From positions 15,741,891-15,805,890 of the forward strand of contig NC_092180.1 in NCBI RefSeq assembly GCF_043641665.1: a DNA stretch of 64,000 nucleotides. The letters are read 5' to 3'. Positions 36,614 to 57,040 of the stretch are shown in pieces. A model generated the notes under the pieces. The model worked only from the letters and a program-made list of their open reading frames with translations, searched no databases and had not been told where the DNA came from. The translations under genes and the position numbers were made by a program. Position 1 is the first letter of the stretch. Each line of letters begins with the position of its first letter. This stretch comes from Enoplosus armatus (taxonomy: Eukaryota; Chordata; Actinopteri; Centrarchiformes; Enoplosidae).

Positions 36614-39600
36614 TCAGTGCCTTTCATAAATAAAGATGCTTCCTCCAACTCTTCCCTCTGGAAAATGAGTATGAAATATCTCTGCTGTCCTCACAAAGTT
36701 ATTCCCCTGCAAAAACACGGAAATGTCCTACAACAACAAAGAACACATTAAAGTTTAGATAAAGTTTCGTACTATATAGAGAAATATAATGAACTGTGAA
36801 TATCTTACATTCTCCAAAACGTCAAACAAAACCAGGTGGGTCGGTAGAGAAGACTTGTATGGAAATGAAGTCCTGAGCCAGTGAAGAGGGTCGTCGTAGA
36901 ATCTGCCGGCTTCATCGACGTAACCCTCCTCTCCGAGGTCTGGAGGACACTCAAGAAACCTCATCTTCATTGGGCAGTGGACGTGGCTACCAAGAGAGAA
37001 ACCGTCAGCCGCTGCTTGAAGCACATCATCATCAATCAAATCTCTTATTGGTTGTTAATCAGGAGGACAAGTATTATTTTGTAAAGGCATTCAGGAGGTT
37101 ATCAGTATCGAGTTATTATAGTTTACACAAATCTATATTCAGAGATGGACCGCATATCCATTATTTACATTTTGAAAGTAATAACCTCCAACAAGATACT
37201 TACGGGGAGTGACTGAGCACAGACACTGAAAGACTAAATAGCATATTTGGTCCTATTTTTCCTCTATGCATCCACTCAACAGCTCAGTTACAGAATCTGT
37301 GTATCGAAGCTGCCACAGTGTCCTGAAGGCCTTCAGAAGGAAGCTCAGTGATTATTTAATACACAGAGATGGTAGGGCTTTGCATTGAGCCTCAATAATA
37401 ACCTAAATAACATATACAGGATGAAGGAAAAGTTGGCATTGAATCCTTCGTCAAGATTATTGGCCTAATTCACTTTTCGTCAGATATGTTCTGATATAAA
37501 CCTTTCTTTTTTTATGGAGGCAAAGTTCTTGTACAGCTACAAAAATTCAACAAAGGTTTTGTAGAGAAACATGTTTATATTCCTCACAGAAAGGTAAGTG
37601 TTGCCACCAGATACCCAGCCCTATAGGCTAGTGATGTATATAACAAGTGTATGTTTGATGAAACAGTTTCACCGCAAGGTCCCTTTAATAGCCGTTCTGG
37701 AGCTTTCGACTGTGTCACACGGTCCTCATTGGCAGATTCAGTTTTCACAATTGCCATGGAACTCACAATGCGGTCGAAAGCTTCAACAACAGCTACTAAA
37801 TGGACCTTGAGGTGAGATTGTTTTGTCAACCGCTGTTTCCACAGTCAAGAATGAACTTGAACAAGTGTACAGGTTTTATACAGGTTTCCTGGTTTTATAT
37901 AGTCGTTAAGCTCCTTTCTATAAGAGCGACCTCATCATACAGCTCATCACCTGCAGACTGTCCCTCAGGTGTGAAGGGTTGCACCGTACCTGTAAAAAGG
38001 TGTTGAGTGGCAGGGCATGAGGATGAGGACGTCTGGCTGAAGAGGGGTGGAGATGCCGCTGACGTCACAGAGCGTCTGTAGGCGGCTCATAACATCCAGA
38101 GTGCCTCGCTGGTGGATCAGGCCGGTGTACAGAGCCGCAGCCAGGTTACTCACTAACAAGGCGAACGCGGCAGCTCGTCGCCACTCTTTCAAGTTAGCCA
38201 AAGATATTCCTGTAGTAGAAGAAGTATTAACACACATCTGGCTGTTCTTTATCACAGAGAAATGTTTGATGAGTACATTGGGGAACTCACCACAGAAGAC
38301 CATACAGAACGGCAGCACCGGGTAGATGAATCTGAACTCCTTGTGAGGAAGCAAACTGAAGCAAAGGATTCAAACATGTCAGTTTGTCTGCTGGGCATAA
38401 AAACATCTCGACCGACCAGGACCCGTATCCATAAAACTGAAACCCTGTGGAGGTTTTGACCACTAGTAGCACTATGGAACAATATTTGAGTATATTTTGA
38501 GTATTTTGGGTCTTCTCATGCCAATGGTTTCACACTCCTCCCCTGATTCCAGGTGGCAGCAACACCTCAGTAAACACAGAAGTGTGCCATCAAAGGCTAA
38601 CAAATAAATATGGATGTAAACAATTCAGGTTTCAAAATTCTCAAAAATAAAAGCAGCTTTGCAAATGTTCTATGAGGAAGGAAATGCACTCAACATGTTT
38701 GTTAGAACTTCAAAGATAAACACAGTGTGTCATTGTGAGTAACCCTGAGCGTTAATATAACTTTGTTTACAAGAAAACTCCACAGGGCACCTTTCAGATC
38801 GTTCACTATTACAGACTGACAAACTTAAGAATAATGAAATTCATGAAATTTCTTTTGACATAAAAATGTTCTTCAATAAAGAGTTAGTTGAGAGTAGATT
38901 CTTGATAACTAAAGCACAGAAACAGAAGTGAAATTTTTTTTTGAATGATTGCATGAAATATTATTAGTTATGACGAATCATTTCTTATCTGAAGCAACGT
39001 GACTAATTCATAATAGGGTACTGTGCTATTTGCAGCTGCTGCTTTCTTGTCCACATTTTATAGGATGTTACAACACGCCTCTCTTTGAGCAAATAATTTT
39101 TTTACTTCTGAGTTTCTTCTCCAAGTTTGATAAATACAAGCCCATGAATGTAAACACACACATTTTACCTGTAAACCACGAGTGTCCAGACGACTGCTGC
39201 CAAGAGAATCTTGTATTTTTTGAAGGCGACGGCGCAGCCATGAAGGAAGAGCGGAAGATGAGGACCGATCACGACGGCAAACCCCTGAGTGAAGTACCAG
39301 TGCCAGGGATGAGAGCCGTAGAAATCAGCCACACCGTAGAAGATGTTAAACTTCAGGAAGTTGAACTGCACCATCGTCCACTGAAAACCAGACAGAGCAA
39401 CAGTTACATTTGTCTTGATAAGCAGCAGTTAGAGATTTTTTTTAAAAATCACATGGATTTGATGTCTTACCTTTTCATAGAACATGCAGTCGATCACTGT
39501 TGAAATGACAACAGCCACCGCTCTGAAAATGAGGAGAAAAAGGATTACAGCAATAAAGATGTGAGGATGAAAAACAGAAGAAGATGACGGGAGATTAAAA

Positions 39601-41463
39601 GTACAAACCCTATAGGAATGAAGTTATGAGTGATGAGTCTCAGTTTGTTGTCTTCCTGCCAGAAATGGTACATCAGCAGAGGAAACCAGACAATCAGGGC
39701 TGTCGGTCGGACAATGACAGCCAAGGCAACGAGGCTCAAATACTTTTTACTGGAAAAAACATAAACAATGTGTCTGTAAATGATCTATTTTAGAGAGGAG
39801 ATGACTTAAAAATGAGATGAGGTAAAGATGTAACGAGTCAAGACCTGCTGTGTGTTTTGGATCCAGGGAGGGGAAAGTAAAATAGAGCCAGACAGGTGAT
39901 GGTGGTCTCCATGCTGTTGGTCAGAGTCCTGGTGCAGCAGAACCAAGAGAACCACGAGCACAGATGGCAGAAGAACTAGAGACCAAAATAAGAAGAAACA
40001 GTGAGGAAAGTCGAGTATTTTCGGAACCAGCGCTGTTTGTCTCTGGTGAAGACGAGGACAATAAACTAACTATCCAAAATAGTTCTTTAAATGTAAAGGA
40101 AAGTAAAGTTAAAAGACAACCAAAAAATATGGACAATATTACAATACCAATTACCTAAACATACAGAGTGATCAAGTTTTGTATGCTTAAAATCGTGCAT
40201 TTCTGTGTTCTCCATTCATTACACGTTCTTCATTCTCTCCTCAAAACAAAGTAAAGAAATCTGTGATTTTCTAAAATACAGTAGATCTGCATGAGATCTG
40301 GACATTTTTCAAAGGTTGTCTGACGAATGAACTGCAGTAAATCACACAGTATGCAAGTAAACTCTTTACCGTCCATTTTGCAACATCAGGACTTTCCAAC
40401 GTTTGGACGAGAAAGAAGAATTTCACATCAGCGAACGCGGCCAGGAGTGCTTGAAGTATTCGTGGAAGCCATATCTGCAGAACCAACCAGACCGGGATCA
40501 GAGAACCAGAGTGACTTTAGGAAATATATTTAGTCAAAGACATGCTGATTGTAAAAGTTGTCTGAATAGAAAACATGTGAACTTGCCAGGAGATAGACTG
40601 AGTCGTAGTTTATGAAATGTAATATCTTGTATATCACTGCAAAGAAGAGTGGATAGGAGAATCCTCTTATTCCTGCCTTCCATTCCCATGTCAGGTAGCC
40701 ATAAGTCACACTGTTAAGCTTATAACAGCATAAAATAAGAGAATAATAATAATAAAAATAATATCAACTACTGGTTTCAGCTTCACACATGTGAAGAGTT
40801 GCTTGTTGTTGCATTGTCAGAAACAAATCCTCAGTTTTGAGAGCAGCTGACACAAACACTGAGCTCTAAAATCACATAATTGTGTCTAAAAAGAAAATGC
40901 TGACACACAAAAAAACTTTTTCAAATTCAAGTACAGACATACAGCAGGTGACCAGTCTGAGGCGTTACTTTCCATGTGATATCATTTTCCTTACAGCAGC
41001 CCCTTACTACACTATTGCTAATAATAATAATAATCCACAGTAATTCAGTCACACAGCTGCAGGTGATAATGATAAAGGATATTTGAAGACCATATGATGG
41101 GAAACCTCCAGAGACTGCCAGTACTCATCAGGGACAAAGCTGGTCTGAACCAGGAAGCAGTTGATCAGCCTGAATGCCACAGAAAACACAACAACTCTGG
41201 CTCTCAGCACACCTGTGGAGTTGAAGAAAAATAATTTCATATTAGTAATAGTCCTAATTTATTTTCATCATCACAGCTCATCGTGGTATGGTCACCATTG
41301 CTATCTACAATATTTTGTAGAAATTAAAATATCACATATAAAGACTCCCACCGTAGTTAAGAGGAGATCCATCTTCCTTTGAGTAAAGAAGGGATTTTCG
41401 TTTCCTCAGTTTCACATCTTCAACTTTATTCCCAAATTTCAGACGTGATCGGATGTTCTCCAT
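36614..41463 (-). CDS. pigb: GPI mannosyltransferase III (PIG-B)
   Basis: PIGB is a multi-pass ER membrane enzyme of the GT22 family. It adds the third mannose, from dolichol-phosphate-mannose, to the GPI-anchor precursor. Twelve coding exons on the minus strand: 41463-41352, 41212-41083, 40704-40587, 40474-40370, 39975-39845, 39749-39609, 39522-39471, 39380-39169, 38355-38291, 38209-37990, 36986-36809, 36706-36614, giving 518 residues (human 554). Conserved landmarks: [20 protein letters not shown], whose DE at residues 66-67 is the likely acidic GT-C motif; [86 protein letters not shown]; and the C-terminus [10 protein letters not shown]. One intron is AT-AC and the next GC-AG (separate entries). 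A 5' UTR intron is possible (donor near 41,787, acceptor at 41,494). All phases agree, so the model is complete. Confidence 0.95.
36987..37989 (-). other. pigb intron with an embedded fold-back element
   Basis: A 1.0 kb intron between the last two large exons; minus-strand donor GTACGG, acceptor CTTGGTAG. Besides the hairpin element at 37,664-37,820 nothing is recognised. Confidence 0.6.
37664..37820. mobile_element. Short palindromic element inside a pigb intron
   Basis: The left end TTTCACCGCAAGGTCC is mirrored by GGACCTTGAGGTGAGA at the right, and GGAGCTTTCGAC by GTCGAAAGCTTC farther in. The whole ~157 bp can fold into one long hairpin. No coding capacity. Confidence 0.6.
38356..39168 (-). 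other. pigb intron 8
   Basis: The minus-strand donor is GTAAAATGTG and the acceptor TTTGCTTCAG. AT-rich; nothing is recognised in it. Confidence 0.6.
40475..40586 (-). other. GC-AG intron in pigb
   Basis: The exon ends CTCCTG and the intron starts GCAAGTTC instead of GT; it ends GTTCTGCAG before ATATGG. The junction reads YLL-IWLPR, in register with human QLLIWIPR. Apart from the C at position 2, the donor is a strong U1 match, typical of functional GC-AG introns. Confidence 0.85.
40705..41082 (-). other. U12-type AT-AC intron in pigb
   Basis: Reading the minus strand, the exon ends GTCTTCAA and the intron begins ATATCCTTT, the exact U12 5' splice-site consensus (41,082-41,074). It ends GTGAC before TTATGGC. 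A branch-site-like AAGCTTAAC lies at 40,721-40,713, about 9-10 nt before the end. Joining AA to TTATGGC gives [11 protein letters not shown], the human peptide as I remember it. A U2-type AG six bases upstream (TTAACAG) would keep the frame but insert Val-Thr. Confidence 0.85.
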
Positions 41464-42400
41464 CAGGATATGTCGTCTTACGACATAGTTCACCTGTCAG
41501 GATGTAAATCAGGTGTGTTCAGTCAGAGTCAGAGGCTGAGTGAACTCTTCAACACAAGGAGGAAAATCAGGCACAAAGAATTTGAAATATATAAAATGAA
41601 CGTAAGCTATCAGTAGTTGGTCAGCTTCTGCGGGTGAACAATCTGCTCAATCTTTCCGTTTATTTAACCAACAGTATTAAACGTTGACATCTTATAGCTA
41701 AACAACAACGACTTTATGTTAACTCCCAGTTAGTACAGAGTGACCTGAACTCAGCGGTTTGAGCTGCACTTCCGCACTCAAACTTACTTCCGGTGGAACG
41801 CTGTTTCCCGACTTCAAAGTAAAAGTTCTGCACTACAAACTGTAGTATGGTGAGCCACAGAAACATTTGGGTCAATTCCAAATTCAATTCTACTAACTGC
41901 AGCCGATATATGCAAAGAAAGTATGGAGGCCCACTTCACACAGTAAAAAATGGAGGACATGTTAAAAAGGACAAAAATAAAACTACTCACGGTGGTTGAA
42001 AATTATAGATACAAAAAGTTACCACTCCACTCACATTACATCACTACTTTTCATGAGAAAGAAATGAATTGTGACTTTTTTGAGTAAGAATGTTAAGAAT
42101 GCTAAGGTCAGAGTTTTGACCTAGTAATAGTACTCATTTATTTTCATCATCACAGCACACCGTGGTGAGTGTAAGTGTAATCTTAATCTTTTATTTGTGG
42201 GGTATTAGTACTTTATCTGAATACAACCTCCACCACTGCTTAAATGATCTCTGATATAATTGCGATCACTGTAGTGTAGGCCTCTGTCGCACAGCAGGAA
42301 CCATGTTACTGGACGCTCCGCTAGGTGGCGAACTGTAGCTTTTTTCCTGCTCTGCCACATTTCAGAGTAGAAGAAGAATGTTTTCCTGCAGCTCAGTCTC
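41464..42400. promoter_or_regulatory. Divergent pigb/pigbos1 promoter region
   Basis: pigb reads left and pigbos1 right, as in the human head-to-head pair. On the minus strand an ETS-type CCGGAAGT (41,793-41,786) overlaps a possible splice donor, and a second CGGAAGT is near 41,774-41,768. A two-codon upstream ORF (ATG TCG TAA, 41,486-41,478) precedes the pigb ATG at 41,463. A CTCF-like CGCTAGGTGGCGAAC lies at about 42,318-42,332 beside pigbos1 exon 1. A MITE remnant occupies part of 41,985-42,240. Confidence 0.55.
41985..42240. mobile_element. Degenerate MITE remnant between pigb and pigbos1
   Basis: The left end ACTACTCACGGTGGTTG and right end GAATACAACCTCCACCACTG resemble the termini of the teleost element that reads 'cagtggtgga...agtacttttactc'. 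The interior has GTAACTTTTTG-like and AGTACTTTATCTG strings on opposite strands. The call is tentative. Confidence 0.4.
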
Positions 42401-43920
42401 CTTGGAGTCCTTGGAGTTGTATCGTGTGTTTTACATCTGTGCTCTTCGGTGTGTGTGTGTGTTTTGTGATTACAGACACTTCCAATAATCCACTCCTTCG
42501 GTGAGTTCTGAATGTTACAGAGAATCTCCTCTAAATCAGCTAAAATGTCATGTTTGAGTCGTATTCAGCTGAACGATTCGGAAAGTGTCAAGCTAGTAGA
42601 CGCTTTGTCGTTATATCCGGTCTGGATTTTTCAAAATAAGAATCATTAAACTGTATTTAATTCTCAGTGGAAATCGTTGTAAAGATCACTTTCGTATTGC
42701 ACAATGACCATAAAACCCCAACATTTTGGCAGTCTTATGATTCCATTGAGTGCATACTGATTGATCGATTGATTAAAGTATCACATAAATAAAGACCCTC
42801 ATTCACCTTCTATTGATAAACACAGGGGAAGACTCTTAATAATGCATGTCACATAGCATAAGGTGTTTTGTTTTCAGTCTCAGCTTCAGTCCTCCTTGGA
42901 TTTTTGTGATGAGTCTCTGTTTCTGGATAACAGGGCAACAGTGTCTCTGAGGGTGATAGTACAGGAAATCTACCTCACACACTTGTACTTGTGTAAAGAA
43001 TCTGTATTTTAAGGTTAGGAGGTTAAGGAAAGCGTTGGGATTAATTCTGGCAGTAAGACAACTGTGTCTCAGTGTGTTTAGCTGTGTGCTGGGCTGTAGG
43101 TTCACTGTTGCATTGGACCCGGTCTTGTAAAAAGGCGCCAGACTTAGTGGATTGAAGGTAACCTCTGACTTAAACAATGCTCATGTGGATGTAGGAAATG
43201 AGTAGGAATCCTGTGGCTACTCAGGGATTTAGATTTCTTTTTAATTAATTTTAATATAAAATTAAATTTATGAAGAAGTCCTATGCGGTGCTCAGGATAT
43301 GCTATTAAAACAGTAGTATTGGTGCAGTACAGCCAACAACACAGCAGTTAGCCTGCACTGTGCGTAGAGTAGCTTACAACATCCATGCAGCAAGTTATGC
43401 TTGAAATTTTGCAAGAACATGTAACATTCAACAGAGCACAGGAGACGCAAAATGATTAAAAAAAGACACTTGCATTATAATTCTGTGTCCAGATAAAGTG
43501 TCTTGTGTAACACCACTGTACTCTTCTTTCAGGATCATCTTGTATCTCAACATTGGGATTTCATATTAGAAGAAGTCATGTTTCGAAGAAGAATACCCTT
43601 CACACAGATGGCCTTCGCCACGCTGCTTGGAGTCGCTGGTGGTATTTATATCTACAGACCTTATTTTGGGCCAGTGCTGAAGACCTCAGGACAACAAAAC
43701 CAGGATGTGCCAAAGAAACAGAATGAAACAGACTGAAGTAATTCATCCCTCCCAGGAAATATTTCACAGCCAGAAGCCAGAAGAACTACATCAGAGGCTG
43801 CTGGACTGTCAGAGCTGGAGGCCGAAACAAAGACTTGACCAGCATGGATACATTCATGCTTCTTTGGGGTTCTTTGTATGATTGTTAATGTACAAAATAA
43901 AATATTTTAATAATTTGACC
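42400..43920 (+). CDS. pigbos1: PIGB opposite strand 1 microprotein (mitochondrial outer membrane)
   Basis: The coding sequence is 43,578-43,736 and encodes 52 residues (human PIGBOS1: 54). It starts MFRRRIPFTQMAFATLLGVA and is followed by GGIYIYRPYF, closely resembling the human FATVLGIAGGVYIFQPVF segment. The protein is a short membrane helix flanked by basic residues, with a polar tail ending KKQNETD. Human PIGBOS1 sits in the mitochondrial outer membrane, contacts the ER protein CLCC1 and tunes the unfolded-protein response. Exon 1 is noncoding and ends at 42,500 (CTTCG before GTGAGT); exon 2 starts after TTCTTTCAG at 43,533. A poly(A) signal AATAAA is at 43,896-43,901. An in-frame upstream ATG at 43,503 lies in the intron, so 43,578 is the start. 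Divergent placement to pigb supports the name. Confidence 0.93.
42501..43532 (+). other. pigbos1 intron
   Basis: 1.0 kb between noncoding exon 1 and the coding exon. No repeat or gene is recognised. Confidence 0.6.
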
Positions 43921-44365
43921 CCCTGAATTATCAGCTGTTTCAAAGTTTGACTCCTCATTTTACATCTCTTTATTAATTTCCAAAGCTTGCAAATAGTTTA
44001 AAAAAAACAACCTTACATTTGTTTGTTTGTCTTTTTGCCTTACATCTACCCCTAATGCTGTATGTAAAATGTAATTAATAAATATAATATAATATTAATA
44101 AAGCCCCTCTAATGGTCCATAGACACTGTGATGTTCATTATTCTCGAGTGCCAAAACCTACTAGTATTTCAGCCATGGGCTCCTTTGCCAGATTCACAAT
44201 GCCTTTTTTTCCCCACACAGAGATTAACATTTATACAGAAGATGAGGTCTGTGGTCCACATAAGCCTGAAAATAGTTCACATTTTGTTCTACAACATGAA
44301 ATACATTCATATCTGTGAATTGTGAAGCTGTATCATATTAGTTAAAGCATAAATCCATTGCATCT
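43921..44365. other. pigbos1-rab27a intergenic spacer
   Basis: AT-rich sequence past the pigbos1 poly(A) signal, with a short AATATAATATA patch near 44,077-44,101. Nothing else is recognised. Confidence 0.5.
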
Positions 44366-44960
44366 GGCAGAGGTAAAACAAGTATTCAAATACTTCACTC
44401 AAGTAAAAGTACCAATACAACAATGAAGAAATAGTCAATTAAAATTCCTTCATTCAAAACCGTTCAGTTACCAATAACTATAGAAACAGGCAGGTTTCAT
44501 CTCCCTGAAGAGAAAATACTTCGTCTCTTGTGCGATTTAGGTGAGATTGAAGTCCATGCCATGTTTTAGTGTTTGAATGTATGGTGATTTAAGGGCTGCA
44601 CTTTTCAGTAAAATATCCTTCATTTCTGTTCTTCTGAGGGCATTAATGCGTACATCGCTTTAAAGTTGCAGCTAGTAACGGTGGAGCTCATTTTAATTAC
44701 TTTATAAACCGCTGTGTTGCTTGTGACCCTCAGGGATCAATAAAGTTAATCTCAAGTATGGTACAATGACCTCAGAATTGTACTTCAGTGCAGCATTTGA
44801 GAAACTTATTTACTTTTCACCACTGAAATGTACCCTACTTAACGTTAGTTATTTTCAGGTAAATGTAGTGGAATAAAGTGCTACATTTTCCTCTGAAGTG
44901 TATTGGAGTAGAAGTATAAAGTAGCAAGAAATAAAATTACTGGAGAACAGTAAGTCGAGC
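44366..44960. mobile_element. hAT-like MITE upstream of rab27a
   Basis: The left part reads GTATTCAAATACTTCACTCA then AGTAAAAGTACC. The right part carries GTAAATGTAGTGGAATAAAG, GGAGTAGAAGTATAAAGTAG and related strings: the classic 'aagtactcaaatacttgagtaaaagtac' teleost element. A 'GGGATCAATAAAGTTAATCT' string near 44,733-44,752 looks like a non-LTR retrotransposon 3' tail inserted within it. Confidence 0.6.
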
Positions 44961-44999
44961 AGCCTACACGTACTTCTGCTCCCCTCTGCTTACTGTCGG

Positions 45000-54035
<9,036 letters not shown>

Positions 54036-56520
54036 AATGATGATGAGCCATTTTGGTTACATGTCTTTGTCCATGACAGTGGTGAAAAAATAGGAAGATG
54101 TCCAAGTTTAATATTGTGTTCTATGTTAGGGGAAACCAGTGCAGTACTGATATTCTTTCATTGACATGCTGTATCATTTGTCAGTACAGAGTTAAGTGCC
54201 TTTTGAAAATGGGCATTTCATTTCAATTCATATTATGGGTCTTTTGAATAATTAATTAATATTGGAGTGTGGGGTATTTATTTGTTACGATGCCTAGCTG
54301 AAATGTCCAACTTAAGTCGTCAGCTGGATGCCGATCATATGTTCAGGTGTATACTTTGTGCTCCAAGTGGCAGCAAAGTGAGCTGCCCTGCCAGATGTGC
54401 TATACACATATACTGTTAATACTCTTTACTTGCTGTAAGGTTAGTGTAGAATCACACTGCAACTCAAGAAAGAAGCCACTTCTCTTTCTCTTTCTGCAGT
54501 CAGACAAGTGTTGACTGTGATACCTGCAGTCACGGTTTGCTGGCGGAGAGAAATTTGCTATGGATGTACTTTTAGGAAACTTTAGGTAGCCAGTTATGTG
54601 CTGCTGGTTCTCGACTGAATGTCAAGCTGCAACCTCACCGGTGCCACAGCCAGAAAAAATGTTACTCACATTGACCATCCAAGGTTAGCTAGATCGACAA
54701 TTAATGCTTGTGTTTTCTTTTCAAAATCAACCTTTGTGCTTGTTTGCCTCCAAAACATGAATATATATGTACATAATATAATAATTACAAACATAGATTT
54801 AGTTTGATAAGAGGAATAAATGTGTCATAAAAAGCAAAAGTATAAAATGAGCAGTAACTCAGGAACCCTGGTAATCCATCCTGCTGTATAAAAGACCCAT
54901 GCAATAAATAAATAGATTAATAGAATTTCAAATTCAGTTGTAGAAGTTGTAAATGCAAAAAAAAAGTAGCTCTCGTGTATATTTTGAATGTTTGGACAAA
55001 ATGTGTTTTTAGAATTAGATTTACTTTTTAAACTAAAATGTCTGTTTTGGAGACACCTGACACAGATAGGTGTTACAGTGCATTCAATTGCATTTTAATT
55101 CAGTGCTTTCAGGTTTAAAGAAATGACTCTCGGCAACGGCAGAGATGATTCAAACAGCTACCCAAATGGTTCCCGCTGCCGTTAGATGCTGGAGGACTGC
55201 TCCATTGCTGAATTCCCTAACCCTCTGTACATCATAGGATGGAAAGTGTTTTGTTTTTAGGCATTAATGTGACAATATTAGCTTGGCAGTAAACAGTAGG
55301 CTGTTGAAAGTCCAGATTTTTTATTGGCAGGTTTTATAAGTAGGACATTAAGTTCCTAATGCTCACCCTTCAGATCAGTTTATGATACCACTGATTTTTT
55401 ATATTTTACACAAATGAAGAGTATTTACACTTAGTAAAACACTGAAATGGTATTGTGAGAATTGTCAAAATCCACATAATTTGTATGACGCTGTCATTCT
55501 CGTGTATAAAAGGGTGAATGTTTAAGCCACATGACACAAGACACATGAGTATATATTTTTTCACTGTTTAAATCCACAGATTTGAAAATCACTCAAATTG
55601 AATTTGATTATATATCATATATTCAATTGTGCCATACAGTTCATATGCAAAATATGTAAATGATGTCCAAAAATAAACATTTTTATTTATGTATTCCTTG
55701 AAGCAGTATATAGTTTTATATAACAATCTTGAAAAGTGCTGCGTATTCTGTAAGTTCAATTGATACCTGGTCCTATTTCTAGGAACTATTGTTCTGTGTG
55801 CCATTAATGAAACAGTCACAGTGTTGATCATCTCACCATAATACAGGAAATATTCAACCTCATCATGTTTATTTTTCAGCATGTTATAATACCACAGCCT
55901 AAATTTGATTAATTTTTAATTTCTTAATTTCAAATTTAAAGCAGTGACACACATTTCTTCAGGTCGTCCTGGATTTGGCTACAAGTTAGCTGGAGACCAT
56001 TTACTGCCAATTCAATGCCTGAATGTAACTTAAGAAACTGTTGTCTGTATACTGTACTGCAATGTCAGATAAAATTGCATGAAAGTAACTGCAATTAACT
56101 TGCCTTAATGTTTCCACTGTTGATAAAACTTTTTGAGTCTATTCTGAATTCAGACTACATCTTCATCACATTATCAGTTGTGGGGGGTAAGAGCTGATTA
56201 AAGTTTTACCTCTTCGAATAAGAACACACCTTGGCTGCAACTGTCCTCCAATCCTGCAGGGGGCAGCACTTCACTTGCACAGCTCCACTACAGCAGAGTT
56301 TATCCGGTGAAGAAGGAGCGCCACTAAACCCAAGCAGCTTGAGCAGTGGAAGTGGGAATTTGGATTTAGGGATTTTAGGGATGGGTGAGAAAATGAGGCA
56401 ATGTTGTCGGGCTCTCTTTATTTATGTTAAAGATACGGCATTAGATAGTAAGATATAGAGTTTGTTTATTTATTTCTTTGATGTAATAAGTACGTAAAAC
56501 CCTGATGCTACACACTCCGG
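54036..56520. other. rab27a 3' UTR and spacer to vrk3
   Basis: AATAAA occurs at 54,815-54,820 and again near 54,904-54,909. Beyond that is AT-rich spacer without a recognisable gene. A CAGGGGGCAGCACTTC string near 56,258-56,273 is CTCF-like. Confidence 0.5.
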
Positions 56521-56624
56521 TACAGTAGGTGGCGGTATGCACCTATTCACGTTGGTTTGCGATCCGCCATTATCTCAGATGAGAAGAAGAAGAAGAAGGA
56601 AGCAGTGGAGAAGTGTTTGGGAAG
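56510..56624 (+). promoter_or_regulatory. vrk3 exon 1 and promoter, repeat-derived
   Basis: The string CTCCGGTACAGTAGGTGGCG, then GTATGCACC, GTTGGTTTGCGATCCGCCAT and a GAAGAAGAAGAAGAAG run match, from memory, a very common teleost dispersed repeat ('gtaggtggcggtaatgcacc ... ccgccat ... gaagaagaag'). It includes a YY1-like CCGCCATTAT (56,564-56,573). A donor GGGAAG before GTACAC ends at 56,624, fitting a noncoding vrk3 exon 1. Confidence 0.5.
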
Positions 56625-57040
56625 GTACACTTTCGATTTGTTTATGGTAGCTATATGATTCAGTATGATGATGTGTATTACCCAGGCGTCTGTTTCATTG
56701 AAAGCCAAGGCTCAAAACCATCAACAAGACGATACTTCCGCCTTAAGCCAAACAGTTATATTTTTATTTTGAAAAAGTTTCGCTTCAGTATTAGTTAGCT
56801 AGCTAACGTTAAGCTGTGCGGTCATTGCATCGTTTTCTTTCTCAATACTCAGAAGTAATAATGTCCTTGGTTGTGACAGTTACATTCACACAGTGAGTGT
56901 CAGCATCCACGTTGACCAGTCAGGGTAAAATATGCACTATGAATTATATTTTTAACTAATTCATCCAAGTATGCTAACAAAGCATCAGATACTTTGTGTA
57001 TTTGTCTGGTGAAGCCTGTGGATGCACACACAGGATTACC

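Noticed and set aside
40707..40712. U2-type AG acceptor for the pigb intron before 40,704
   Set aside because: It would pair an AG end with an ATATCCTTT donor and add two residues absent from the human protein; the AC end fits better. Kept as the alternative to test.
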